Assembly: GCA_016098155.1 (NCBI GenBank)
Contig: JAAAJB010000253.1
Location: forward strand, 1 to 47,844
DNA: 47,844 nt
Source: Actinomortierella ambigua
Lineage: Eukaryota > Mortierellomycota > Mortierellomycetes > Mortierellales > Mortierellaceae
Direction: 5' to 3'
The notes below the pieces were generated by a model, which saw only the letters and a list, made by a program, of their open reading frames with translations, made no database searches and was not told the DNA's origin. Positions 14,906-24,718 of the stretch are shown here, piece after piece (the stretch's first letter is position 1; every line of letters begins with the position of its first letter). The position numbers were made by a program, and so were the translations under genes.

Positions 14906-15971
14906 ATGATGTCTGCCACGGACAATGCCTCAACCACCCGACCAGAGCTGCTGCTTGACCTCCATGTCAAGTACATTCAGGAACTCGACAATGTATAAAC
15001 GCACTCCCTCTCCCTATTTCTTTGTGCTCTCCATGTCTCTGGACCTAAAAAAAAAAAAAAGAAAAGAACAAACCCAGCTCACACGTTCCCCTCGTTTGTT
15101 GCATGGAGTAGAAAAAGGGTGACCTGGAGTACTGGCTTACTGAGCACCTGCGCGTCAATGGCATGTACTGGGGCCTAACCGCACTGCATCTCATGGGCAA
15201 GCCAGAGGCTCTGGACCATGAAAAGATGGTCGACTACCTCACAAAGTGTCAGCATGATAATGGTAAGGAACTACTTGGCCTCGCTGATCACCTTTCTCCT
15301 TTTCCCACACACACTCACACACACGTATGCCTGTCCGCACTCTCACTTATACGAGCTCGCCCCACCTCATTACCCTTGTTTTCTTAACGTTAGGTGGCTT
15401 TGGAGGTCATATTGGACATGATCCTCACCTGCTGTCGACGCTGAGCGCTGTTCAAGTGCTGCTAATGCTGGATCGTCTCGATGCCGTCAATGTCGATAAG
15501 ATTGTCGATTGTAAGTATAGCAAAGTGATTTATCATATTTTGATCAGGGTCCGGGCGTCGATTCACTAGTGCGCCCTCTTTTTTTTTCTCACTCCTTTTT
15601 TTTTTTTTTTTTTTTTTTTTCTTCCTTTCATCACACATTCATTCATTGCTATTCCCTTACCTTTCCATACAGTCTACGCGTGCCTTCAACACCTCCTAAG
15701 AAACACCGTTGGGAACCTCAGCCTGTCTTTTATTCTTTCTCAAGGAGACCTGCCACCCTTGCCTCTCTTTTTTCAGCACTGCAGTTCATCTCACATTTGT
15801 CAGGAAACGCCTAGCACGACTTGTCATCTCATTGTTAAGAACGCAACGTCAACTCATTTCCCTCCGCCCCACTCGTTCGACCTCAACGCCCCTTCCTTCC
15901 CCTGGAAGACACTCCACGGGTGCATCAGTCCCTTTCATACCAACCTCATTATCATATCTGCAGCATGGTAA
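14906..15971 (+). pseudogene. BET2: 5' fragment of Rab geranylgeranyltransferase beta subunit gene (truncated)
   Basis: The first three exons, 14906-14992, 15112-15262 and 15394-15510, have clean splice sites and encode the N-terminal third of a type II geranylgeranyltransferase beta subunit. Signs are [55 protein letters not shown] and [22 protein letters not shown] fourth exon starts at 15673 with FYACLQ, which continues the family helix for a few residues, and then the similarity stops. The frame stays open with unrelated, low-quality sequence to a stop at 15969-15971, which overlaps the start codon of the next gene. The family normally has about 330 residues; everything with the zinc ligands and prenyl-binding pocket is missing. 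The full enzyme is essential in yeast, so an intact copy should exist elsewhere, or this is an assembly break. I call it a truncated copy. Confidence 0.65.
15596..15620. repeat. Poly-T run in an intron of the BET2 fragment
   Basis: A run of about 25 T lies in the intron before the fourth exon of the BET2 fragment, close to where family similarity ends. A homopolymer of this length is also a place where assemblies can fail. Confidence 0.75.
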
Positions 15972-16750
15972 GGGGGTAATAGAGTGAGGCGACAACTTTT
16001 GACGTTTCTTCAAACCATTTTTTTCTTTAAAAAAACGTGTCAAAGATAGAAATGGGGCCACGTTTACACGTTTACTCACTCCCCCCCCCCCTCGCTTCAA
16101 TTTCAACTGCTAAAAACAACTCGTTATATAGATCAACTTCATTATCATCTTCAACCGTCAAGGCAAGATCCGCCTGACGCGCTGGTACAAGTCGTTTTCA
16201 GAGAAGCAAAAGGCGTCACTGAGTCAGGACGTCGTGACACAGATCCTGAACCGAAAACGGGGGATGTGCAACATCCTCGAGATGGAAGGGCGAAGAGAGG
16301 CTCGCGGCAAGGCCATTTACAAGAGGTAAAAGACTGCCTCAAAAAAAGTCGAACAAGGCATGGAGGGGGGGGGGAGGGCGATATAGGGCGCATGGAGGAG
16401 TGAGGAGTAGAATGGAAAAAAGATAATCTAACCAAACTTTCAACTTTCTTTAAATTAGATACGCATCACTATTCTTCTGCTTTGGAATCGACTGGAACGA
16501 CAATGAGCTGTCAGGACTGGAGGTGTTGCATCGCTATGTAGAGTGCTTAGACCAGTACTTTGGAAACGTGTGCGAGCTCGACCTGATCTACAACCACACC
16601 GCCGCCTTCCAGGTCATGGATGAAATGCTGCTCGGCGGTCATACCCAGGAGACTAACAAGAAGGTCGTCGTCAAGCATTGCAAAGCCTTTGACCGGCTGG
16701 AAGAGTCTGACCGCGTCGCCTACAACTTGCGGGCATCCAACATTGCATAA
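15965..16750 (+). CDS. APS1: Clathrin adaptor sigma subunit (AP-1 sigma type)
   Basis: Sigma subunits are the small longin-fold chains of heterotetrameric adaptor complexes; AP-1 acts at the trans-Golgi and endosomes. The model has three exons: 15965-15967, 16132-16325 and 16459-16750, 162 residues. The first coding exon is just the ATG, followed directly by a gtaagg donor. The second begins INFIIIFNRQGKIRLTRWY. KRYASLFFCFGIDWNDNEL, GLEVLHRYVECLDQYFG and NVCELDLIYN follow, then MLLGGHTQETNKK. LDQYFGNVCELDLI and LLGG.QET favour AP-1 over AP-2 or AP-3. It departs from typical AP-1 sigma in the loop after MCNILEMEG, where the extra residues RREARGKA precede IYKRYA, and in a C-terminal extension. 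Upstream is the truncated BET2 copy, whose last frame overlaps this start codon. Sigma identity is secure; complex type is likely. Confidence 0.87.
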
Positions 16751-17452
16751 GCTCGGGATAACACTAGAGGGGAGAGAGAGAGAGAGAGTTCAACTATTGC
16801 TTTCGACAACTCCTCCCTCCTGTCAACAACAAGAACAACAACAGTTTGCCAACCTTCATTTTCCTTTCTTTTCTTTCTATAAGAGATGTACAATACAAGT
16901 ACTGGTTTGGTCTATGTCATTTCTGTGCAGGAGTGTTGGCGTTTTTTCTCATCTGTTACTTGGACTTTTCGTGGCTCGACCGCCACCAACATGAAGACCA
17001 GCTCAGTACTTTCCTAATCGGACCGCCACGGTCAGTCTCCAGCAAGCATCCACTGCTGAGGGAGAGAGAGTATATACCAGCAAAGCCGAGCTGGGCTCTG
17101 ATCAGGGACGAGAGGGCTGGGGTGGAGTAGACAAAGGCCGAAATCAAGTGAACTGTGAGAGCGAATCGGAGCAACAACTCGCTTTTTACCTAGAAATCTG
17201 CTATTGTGTAGAGGGTGGACAGAGAGAAAGTGTTGAGTGAGGATGTCTCTGTTGTCATATACCAGCGCGTGGCCTCCCATCCATGGATGCCTAACTGATC
17301 ACACCTGGGGTGGATTATATGAAACGGGCGAATTTCTTCAACTTTATTTGTTCTTTTATTGTCGCAGACGCAGGTGGATGCGCGAGCTGAGGAAGGAAGG
17401 GTATGCAAAAGGGGGGGGGGATACCTCCCCTTTTTTCTCATCCGACAGCTTG
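16751..17452. other. Convergent intergenic region
   Basis: This 702-base stretch lies between the stop codons of the sigma adaptin gene (plus) and the TSL1-like gene (minus). It should hold both 3' UTRs. I see GA-rich runs near 16772-16790 and a G run near 17410, and no convincing coding frame on either strand. Confidence 0.5.
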
Positions 17453-20400
17453 TTATTGCGCCAAGATGGCCAGGCTTTCAAGGACGCTGGACACACCAGG
17501 GACGAACCAGCGAGCCTCCGAGCTCTTAGAGCCGACAGTGCAGGTGACAATCCTGTCCTCGTCAAGTCGTGGCGATTGTGACTCGGCTGACGTAGCACCA
17601 GCAGCAGCAGCAGCAGTGGTAGCATCTGCCGTCGACCCTTCTCCTTCGTTGTTGTCGTCGTCGCCATCTTGCTGGGCCAACCCATTGCAGTACTCAAACA
17701 TCTCCTCATCCGACCGGTCATCGCCCATGGCCAGCACGAAATCAATCGCCGGGTATTGCTGTGGGTTGACCAGATGTTGCTGTCGACATTGCTCAAAGAT
17801 TGTCTTGGTCGCCACGGCCTTGCTCACATCCTTGGGCATCACCTCCAGACACTTGCGCCCGACAATCGCATGCACAGGATAGATCGATCCAATCGCCTCT
17901 CCAATGTGATTCTGACACTCACGCGCCTGCCACAGCCCAAAGCTTGGGTTGTCGGCTTTGCGGTAATGCCATACTAACGGTACCGTCTTCTCCTCAATCT
18001 CGGAACCGGGTGTCCGCTCCTTGTAGTACTCAAACATCTCCATCACCTTCTTGCGCCAGTTCATGTCGCTTTCTTGCACTTGGGTCTCCCACTCCTTCTT
18101 TCCCGGCGCCCGAAGGAAACATCCACCTTCCGCACTGGTGAATGGGATCAAAGTGGGAAAAAGTTGTAAAAGGGTTAGGGTGCAGCACTATGACAGATGG
18201 ATCGTGCAGCCAATCATTAAAAACAAAAAAAGACAAAAAAAAAAGAGGGGCATCATCCACTTACCAAAGACCGATGTTGTCAATGTGGCCAAAGTTGCGC
18301 TCGAGACCGTCACGCGTTCGGCCACTCATAATGTAGACGACGTTAGCAGGGTCGGAGGCCAAGAGGGACATTAGTTCAATCATTGCCGAGTGCGACGTCT
18401 GACCGTGCTGTCGCACCATTGGCTGGCGGTCATACGACACAAGTGTGCCGTCGTAGTCGAAGAGAAGCCTATAAACCGATGTTCCACAAATAAATAAATA
18501 AAAAAAAAGCATAAGCAACTGTCATGTTTTTTCACTCTTGCGTCAAATACACACTCTTCTCCCTCCCTCTCTCCCTCTCCTTCCCATCATGGCTTACAGG
18601 CGTCGCTTGGCACTCTTGTACATGGGGACAATCTTGGTCATGTCGAGCAAAGGAATATGGATCTGGTACCGTCGCTGGACATCCGAGTGGACCTTGACGA
18701 GCTCGTGGACAAAGGCATTGGCCCAGTACTGGGCTGTGTTTGTGCAGACATGCTTGTTGAGTTCATTCCACCGGACGACCTTCTCCTCTTCTTGCATTGT
18801 CAATGCATCATGGATCGCAGTCGCGACCTCGGACGAGTTCCAAGGGTTGACACGCAAGCAAGCACCCAAACTTCCATACGTGCCCGCAAACTCGCTCAGC
18901 ACCAGTGGGTTCTTGGTCTCCTCCTGACAGACAACATACTCGTGCGACGTCAGATTCATCCCGTCCCGCAACGACGTGATTAGACACAGGTCCGCCGCCG
19001 TTAGCAGTCCCAGGTACTGGCTAAACGTAATGTCTTGACGTAAAAAGACAATCGGCTGGTACGACAGATTGCTAAACTTGCTGTTGATCCGCTGCACTAC
19101 GTCGCTCACATGGCCCTGCACCTCGTTCTGCTCGGACGTCGACAAGGCCACCTGGATCAGCACCACATGGCCCCGATGTTGCGGGTACATGTGCAGAAAC
19201 TTTTCAAAGGCCAGCATCTTCTGCCGCACACCCTTGATATAGTCCAGCTTGTCCCGCGCGACAATAAGCTTTAGTCCTGCGTACTTCTCCTTGAGCAGCT
19301 TGACCCATTGTGCAACCTCGGGGTCCTTGCGCTTGATGTTCAGCGTCTGCGTATCGATTCCGATTGGGAATATCCCAATATTCACCGCGGTGTTCTCCAG
19401 CTGGATTCCCTTGGGGCTCGACTCGACCGATAGGATACGGGAGCACGTCTGCAAGAAATGGCGTGCAAACGAGTATGTCTGGAACCCAACCAGATCTGCG
19501 CCTAAAAGTCCCTCAAGCACCTCCTTCCGAACTAGTGTTTTTTTGTGTACACCCCCCAAAAAAGTGTTGGTTTTTTTTAGTGTCCATTCAAAGGAGAGGG
19601 GAGAGGAGGGGAAGAATACAATTGAATAATTTCTTTAAAGCCTTTTTTTTGAATAGATATACTATCACTTACCATGTAAACACCTAAAGATTTCAGAGCT
19701 TGGGAAGGGGATATGCAGGAAGAACCCAATAGATGCATCCGGTAATCGTTCGCGCACCATGTTGGGTACCAGCATGAGGTGGTAATCGTTGATCCAGACT
19801 AGTTGTCAAAAAAAAAGGAAGGGAGGGAGCATGGACCATTTTTGTTTTGGTGGGTGAGACAATGATGAGTTGGAGGAAATTGTATTTGGAACGTTTGGAT
19901 GGCTATATTCTCGGATAACCAAAGAACTTACTGGTATCTCCTTGCATGTAGGTCTCGACGATGGTGTCTGCAAAGGCACGATTGACGGCTACATAGTGCT
20001 TCCAAGCGCCATCCTCGTATGTTTTGCTCCTCAGGTTGTCTGGCAAGACATAATGGAAGATTGGCCACAATACCTGAGGATGGTCAGTCGTGCAGAAATG
20101 AGAGAAAGTTAGAGTGAGTAAGACGGATAAGGAACTGGGGGATTGAGGTTTCTTCCCGTTGACTGAGTGAGAGGGAAGAATGAGGGAAGGAGGGGAAAGA
20201 CTGGAATCCGGTTTTTGGTTCCTGAACGAGATCCGTGTGTGGGCGAGTTATTTTTTATCATATTAAGCACATCACGATGAAATCATTGCTATCACCCTTT
20301 CCGTTGCGCCCAGTCCACCCATCAGCCCCCCTGCCCCCTCTTTTTTCTTGTCCAAGAAAAAAAAATTAGTACACTTTTTTTCTGGAGTGTCCAAGCACAA

Positions 20401-22125
20401 TCCTACAACGTGCGCGGAACGAGCGACAAAGGCGAGAATGGGCTTGTAGCTGTGTCCTTCTCTTCCCTTCCCTTTGCTTGTCTGCTCCCATTCCCCCCAC
20501 CTACCACATCCTGTTCCCTCACCAAACAATCCCCTTCCTTTCGGTATTTGACTGTCAATGCGGTCATCCTATCGCAGCATATTGCAGCTGGAAGGACAGT
20601 AGTTGGGACGTCATAGCTTCGTCGTAGATTGTTTGGGGGAGAGAAAAGGGGAGAGGGGGGGGAGAGAGGAGCGGGGGGGGGATGAGGCGCGGCGGAGACA
20701 ATGCCACAATCCTTCCCACATGCTGAGGCAATAAAAAAAAAAAGCCAGAGAGCGTGAGAGAGAAAGGCAAAAAACAGGTAGACCTCCTCATCCATTTACC
20801 TGCTTGCAAAACTGGTGGTAATGACCCTCAAAGTCATGATCGTGCACAAAGACCGGGATCGAGCTATAATTGAGTGCAAGCTCGGCCCGGATGTCGCCCC
20901 TTGTACGATCCGTCAACGTGTCGGTCGCCATGCCTAGTGTGCCGATCCAGATTCGCTTGTTTAGCTGACCCTGGATCGAGTTGATGGCATTCTGCAGACC
21001 AATGTTGCCGCCATGCGACCGCTCCACCGTCCACGGCGCCTCAGCAAACACCTTGGCCGAGTCGAGCGAGGTGCGCCGCTGCTGCATAGACCCCAAGGCC
21101 GATGGCTGGCCCAGGATCTGAAGCGTCGGGAGGGTGTGGCCCGTCTCATGGTGATGATGGTGGTGGTGGTGATCATCATCGTCGTGATGGTTGTGTAGGT
21201 GGTGCTGCAGATGATGATGGTGCATCGCTGCCTCCTCTGCTGCACGCACTGTCCGGCTACGGGGTTGGGTTAAGGTCGGCGTCTTGGGCGACGTCGGGAA
21301 CAGGTTGCCATGCGGGTCGGTCTTGTCCGGCTGCGACAGAATCGATGGCGGCGGCGTGTGGTGCATCTGTCCATGGAATGTGTTGCGGTGCTGGATCGTC
21401 GGTCGCTCGTGGTCCTTAAGTCGGTCCACTTTGTTGCTGATCGGCTTGGGGATCTGGCTCACCGCCTCGGGCGTCAGCGTTCCTCGGCCGTAGAAGCTGC
21501 CTCCACTGCTCTTGCTGAGTAGAGGCGGTGCAAGAATGCCCGTCGACGGGTTGGCCATCTCGAGCAGGAACTGCTGATCCGCTAATGTAGCGACAGAGGC
21601 ATGGCTGCTCGCTGGTTTCTCGTTACTGGGACGACGCACAGTTGGCGCGGTCGAGCAAAGTCTGCCGTTGTTGTTGCTGCTGCTCGTCGGTGTCGTGGTA
21701 CTACCACTCGGGAGCGTAGTCTTGGCAGTAGCAGCGGCAATACCAACAAGAGGAGGAGGAGAAGTCGAAGCCGTAGGAGGCGAGGAGGTAACAGCAGCAG
21801 CGGCAGCAGCAGAGGCGGATGCGGCCAGCGTCGGCGTGCTAGCGTTCGCGGTAGGAGAACCCTTGGAACGAAACCTTCCATCTTTCTCACGAGAGACTTG
21901 GAAGGAGATTGTGTCTGGCAGCACAAGTGTTGCCACCAGCAGTCGACCGGTGGGCAGCGTTTTTGGTGGTGGTGGTGAAGATGGTTGCTGCCGTTGTTGC
22001 TGTTGTTGTTGCGGCTGTTGCTGTTGCTGTTGCTGCTGTTGTTGCTGGTACTGCTGAGGATCTGGTGCCTGGGTCTCTTGGAGTGTTTGGTGGGGTAAGA
22101 CCCCGTTGACAGTTGTTGTAGCCAT
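17453..22125 (-). CDS. TSL1: Trehalose synthase complex protein, TSL1/TPS3 type with intact trehalose-6-phosphate phosphatase motifs
   Basis: The model has six exons: 22125-20800, 20073-19932, 19798-19673, 19531-18598, 18468-18265 and 18134-17453, all phases closing, 1137 residues. A low-complexity N-terminus with polyQ, Ser/Thr and a poly-His/Asp stretch contains [15 protein letters not shown], typical of the TSL1/TPS3 regulatory branch. A GT20 glucosyltransferase-like domain at about 355-835 has [53 protein letters not shown] and [14 protein letters not shown]. The usual active-site RLDYxKG reads KLDYIKG, so the Arg is replaced by Lys and UDP-glucose transfer is doubtful. The C-terminal phosphatase domain at about 843-1130 keeps the HAD motifs: FDYDGTL, SGR and [10 protein letters not shown]. 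It could thus work as phosphatase as well as scaffold. AGGGG at 22291 and CCCCT at 22423 upstream resemble stress-response elements; that is speculative. TPS2 orthology is the alternative. Confidence 0.88.
21965..22056 (-). repeat. Polyglutamine-coding tract near the TSL1-like N-terminus
   Basis: Mixed CAG/CAA codons on the minus strand give two glutamine-rich blocks separated by single prolines and arginines, starting about 23 codons after the start. A separate His/Asp-rich block coded at about 21136-21225 contains eight histidines in a row. Confidence 0.8.
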
Positions 22126-22606
22126 GGTTGGACCTGCTTTGACAAGGAAACTCTCTATTGTTGCGTTTGGTCGTGTTGTTTGACAACGAAGGAGAGAGAA
22201 AGAGAAAGAGAGGGAGGGTGCCAAAGAACGTTGTACGGGGGGGGGGAGGAGGAGGAGGTTCACACGGGACGGGGTGGGAGGAAGTGAGCTAGGGGAGATG
22301 TGAATAAGGATGTGTATGAAAGAGAATGAAGAAAGAAGGAAAAAGAAAGCGAAGAAGAGGACGAGTAGTTTGGGCATGCAACAACAATGTCAATGACGAA
22401 ATGAAGGCACCACACTGTTTCTCCCCTCTTTCACCCAACCGAGGGATTTTCATGGAGTCAATCAAATATGAAAAAAAAAAAGTATACCCAAATTACACTA
22501 TGCCAAAAAAAAAAGACTTGCCCCATGCAGGAAACGTACATCTTCATATCGCTGAATCCCATTGTTTACTTTGCTGCTCTCTCTCATTCATTTCCTCTCC
22601 ACTTTT
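22126..22606. promoter_or_regulatory. Upstream region of the TSL1-like gene
   Basis: This 481-base gap lies upstream of the TSL1-like start and downstream of the methionine aminopeptidase stop. It is purine-rich next to the start codon (22183-22260). It contains AGGGG at 22291-22295 and CCCCT at 22423-22427, which match the core of the stress-response element known from yeast trehalose genes. Whether a matching factor exists here is unknown. Confidence 0.4.
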
Positions 22607-24422
22607 CTATCCTGTCAGACGCTCTGCACCGTTCTCGGTCACCAAAATCTGTATGTAGAAAATAAGAAAAAAAAAATAAGTCGCGCTGCAAACAAACCTA
22701 TCATAGCCAGTACAGAACACTCACTCCAAAAAAAAGGGTAAAATAAAATAAAATAAAATAAAATAAAGAGGGCTCTGAAGAAACAGAGATCCCTTCTACG
22801 ATATCGATCCCATTCATTCTCCTCTCCTTCTTCACGCTTACCGTGTGCTCCCATTGCGCGCTGCGGCCGCCATCTGCCGTCGAGACTGTCCAACGATCGG
22901 GCCACAATACCCCAACAGCACTTCCTTGGCAGAACATGGGCTCAATCGTAAATATCATTCCTGCTTCCATCTCTCCATCATCCTCGTTGTCTATAATAAA
23001 AACAAACAAACAAAATGCTGAGCATGCGCACGCTTTCTCCTTCCCTGTGCCTACAAGAACTATCACGTACATCATATAGCCATGTTTTTATACAAAACCG
23101 AATTCGTACCATGGTGGAAGATGAGCGGGAGACAATGAAATTCTTTGCCAATGCCATGGCCCGAAAACTCTTGCGAGATGGTATAGCCATATTTGTCTGC
23201 GATTCTCTGAATGGTCTTGCCGATCTGATTAAAGGGTACACCTGGCCTGCAGATTGCAATGGCCTCGTCCAGTGCATCCTTTGTCCGCTCAACCAAGTCC
23301 CTACCTGCCTTGTCCACATTGCCTACCAGGAATGTAGCCGACGTATCTCCGTGATATCCATTTAGGAACACCTAGAGCAGATCAACCAAATATGTAAGAG
23401 TGAGAGAGGTTAGCCTCTGCTTCTGCTTGCGCGACTTAAAAGTGGGATCGGCTTTGCCCTGTCCGTTTCCCTTACTGTGATATCAATGTTGAGGATGTCA
23501 CCATCTTCGAGGGTCCGGCTAAGAGATGTGAAGGTGGTCAAACAGCAACCAGAAATTGGGTATGAGTATTTCTATTCTCTCGAGAAGACAAAAGCACACC
23601 CCCCTCCTGGCTGATCTGATCATCGACATTACTGATCTGGGATGCCATGTGCAATCACGTTGGAGACGGAGGTGCAGATCGATTTGGGGAAGCCCATATA
23701 GTTGAGTGGCGAAGGGTAAGCGTTCCTGGCAACGATGGCCTCGTGCAAGATCCTATCAATCTCCTCTGTGCTCACGCCGGGCTAGTTTGTAAGTTTGCAT
23801 TACAGTGTTAGCTACTGGCACCCAAGGGATCCACAGAGAGCCAAAATACAAGAAAACGTGCCATTCAATTTGCTCCACCTACTTTGACCAAAGTTCCTCC
23901 CAATTGCAAAATCTCCTTGGCCAATTGACCCGCTTCACGGCAACCCTGGATCGACTCGGCAGTGTGGATCGGGATGCCCACAGCCCACTCGGAGGGGTTT
24001 CCACTGAGAGCATAGTGGGGTCGCAGGATGTGTGATGGGACGAGCGATTCGACACTGGGAGGATCGACGCCTAGCTTGAGCGACGTGGGAACGACTCGGG
24101 AGAATCGGCCAAACGGATTATCGTCCTTGGCCGACAGGGTCGAGGCAAATCGAGGGCGATGGCGAGGCGATGCTGCTGTGGACTGGGCGTGGAAGAGGGA
24201 CCTTTGTCCACTTGATCTGTAGCAAAGTGGCGGTACAAAGGTGCTGTAGGATGTATTGCGGGATTGGTACGGAGTAATTCCCATCAATGTTTTTCCTGTG
24301 GGGAAAGTTGCCTTTGTGATTGAGACCTCCCTTGCAGGAGCAGCACAGGACGAGGAGGCCAGTGCTAATCGCCGTGCGGCGTCTTGTGCGGCTACTCTAA
24401 CTGGTCCAGTTATCCATGCCAT
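22607..24422 (-). CDS. METAP1D: Methionine aminopeptidase type 1, mitochondrial-type
   Basis: The enzyme removes the initiator methionine from nascent proteins. The model has six exons: 24422-23883, 23781-23633, 23518-23476, 23371-23110, 22990-22842 and 22648-22607, all phases closing, 394 residues. All five metal ligands are seen: Asp 242 in LNIDIT, Asp 253 in YHGDTSAT, His 316 in [11 protein letters not shown], Glu 348 in FTIEPMF and Glu 386 in LVTENGAE. The substrate-binding His is in NVIAHGIP at about 225. The N-terminal 110 residues are rich in Arg, Ser and Ala with few acids, fitting a mitochondrial presequence, and the MYND-type zinc finger of cytosolic MetAP1 is absent. The last exon is only 14 codons but carries the final ligand. 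The start is the ATG before [11 protein letters not shown]; an in-frame upstream ATG at 24566 is less likely. It is read divergently from the prolidase gene, 296 bases away. Confidence 0.92.
22739..22767. repeat. Pentanucleotide (TAAAA)n repeat in a MetAP intron
   Basis: Five to six copies of AAATA/TAAAA lie in the last intron of the methionine aminopeptidase gene. No function is implied. Confidence 0.8.
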
Positions 24423-24626
24423 TTGTGTCCAACGCTTGTTTGTTGTTCGTCGTCGTTGTTTGTTTTGGGTTTGTTCCTGGAGAGAGTGAGAGCTCCGGTT
24501 TGCAATGAGAAAGCAACATGTAATGGAAGAACACAACCAAATGCAGGAACGATCCCTGACAGTCACTGTCTAGTCTCATATTAGGGTTTGCCAATGTGGG
24601 GAAGGTTAAGTGTTCTCACACTTTCT

Positions 24627-24650
24627 TCCTTCCTTCCTTCCTTCCTTTCC
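24627..24650. repeat. (TTCC)n run upstream of the prolidase start
   Basis: Five to six copies of CTTC sit about 70-90 bases before the prolidase start codon. Pyrimidine-rich runs at this position are common upstream of genes in this window and probably belong to the core promoter or 5' UTR. Confidence 0.7.
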
Positions 24651-24718
24651 TTCTTCTTCTCCTCGAGTCATTGATTCTCATTGCTCTGCATCAACATCCA
24701 TCATCAACATCAGCCAGC

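Noticed and set aside
21130..21230. His/Asp-rich tract in the TSL1-like protein as a metal-binding site
   Set aside because: It is coded by a simple ATG/GTG-type repeat and looks like other low-complexity tracts in the window, with no fold around it.
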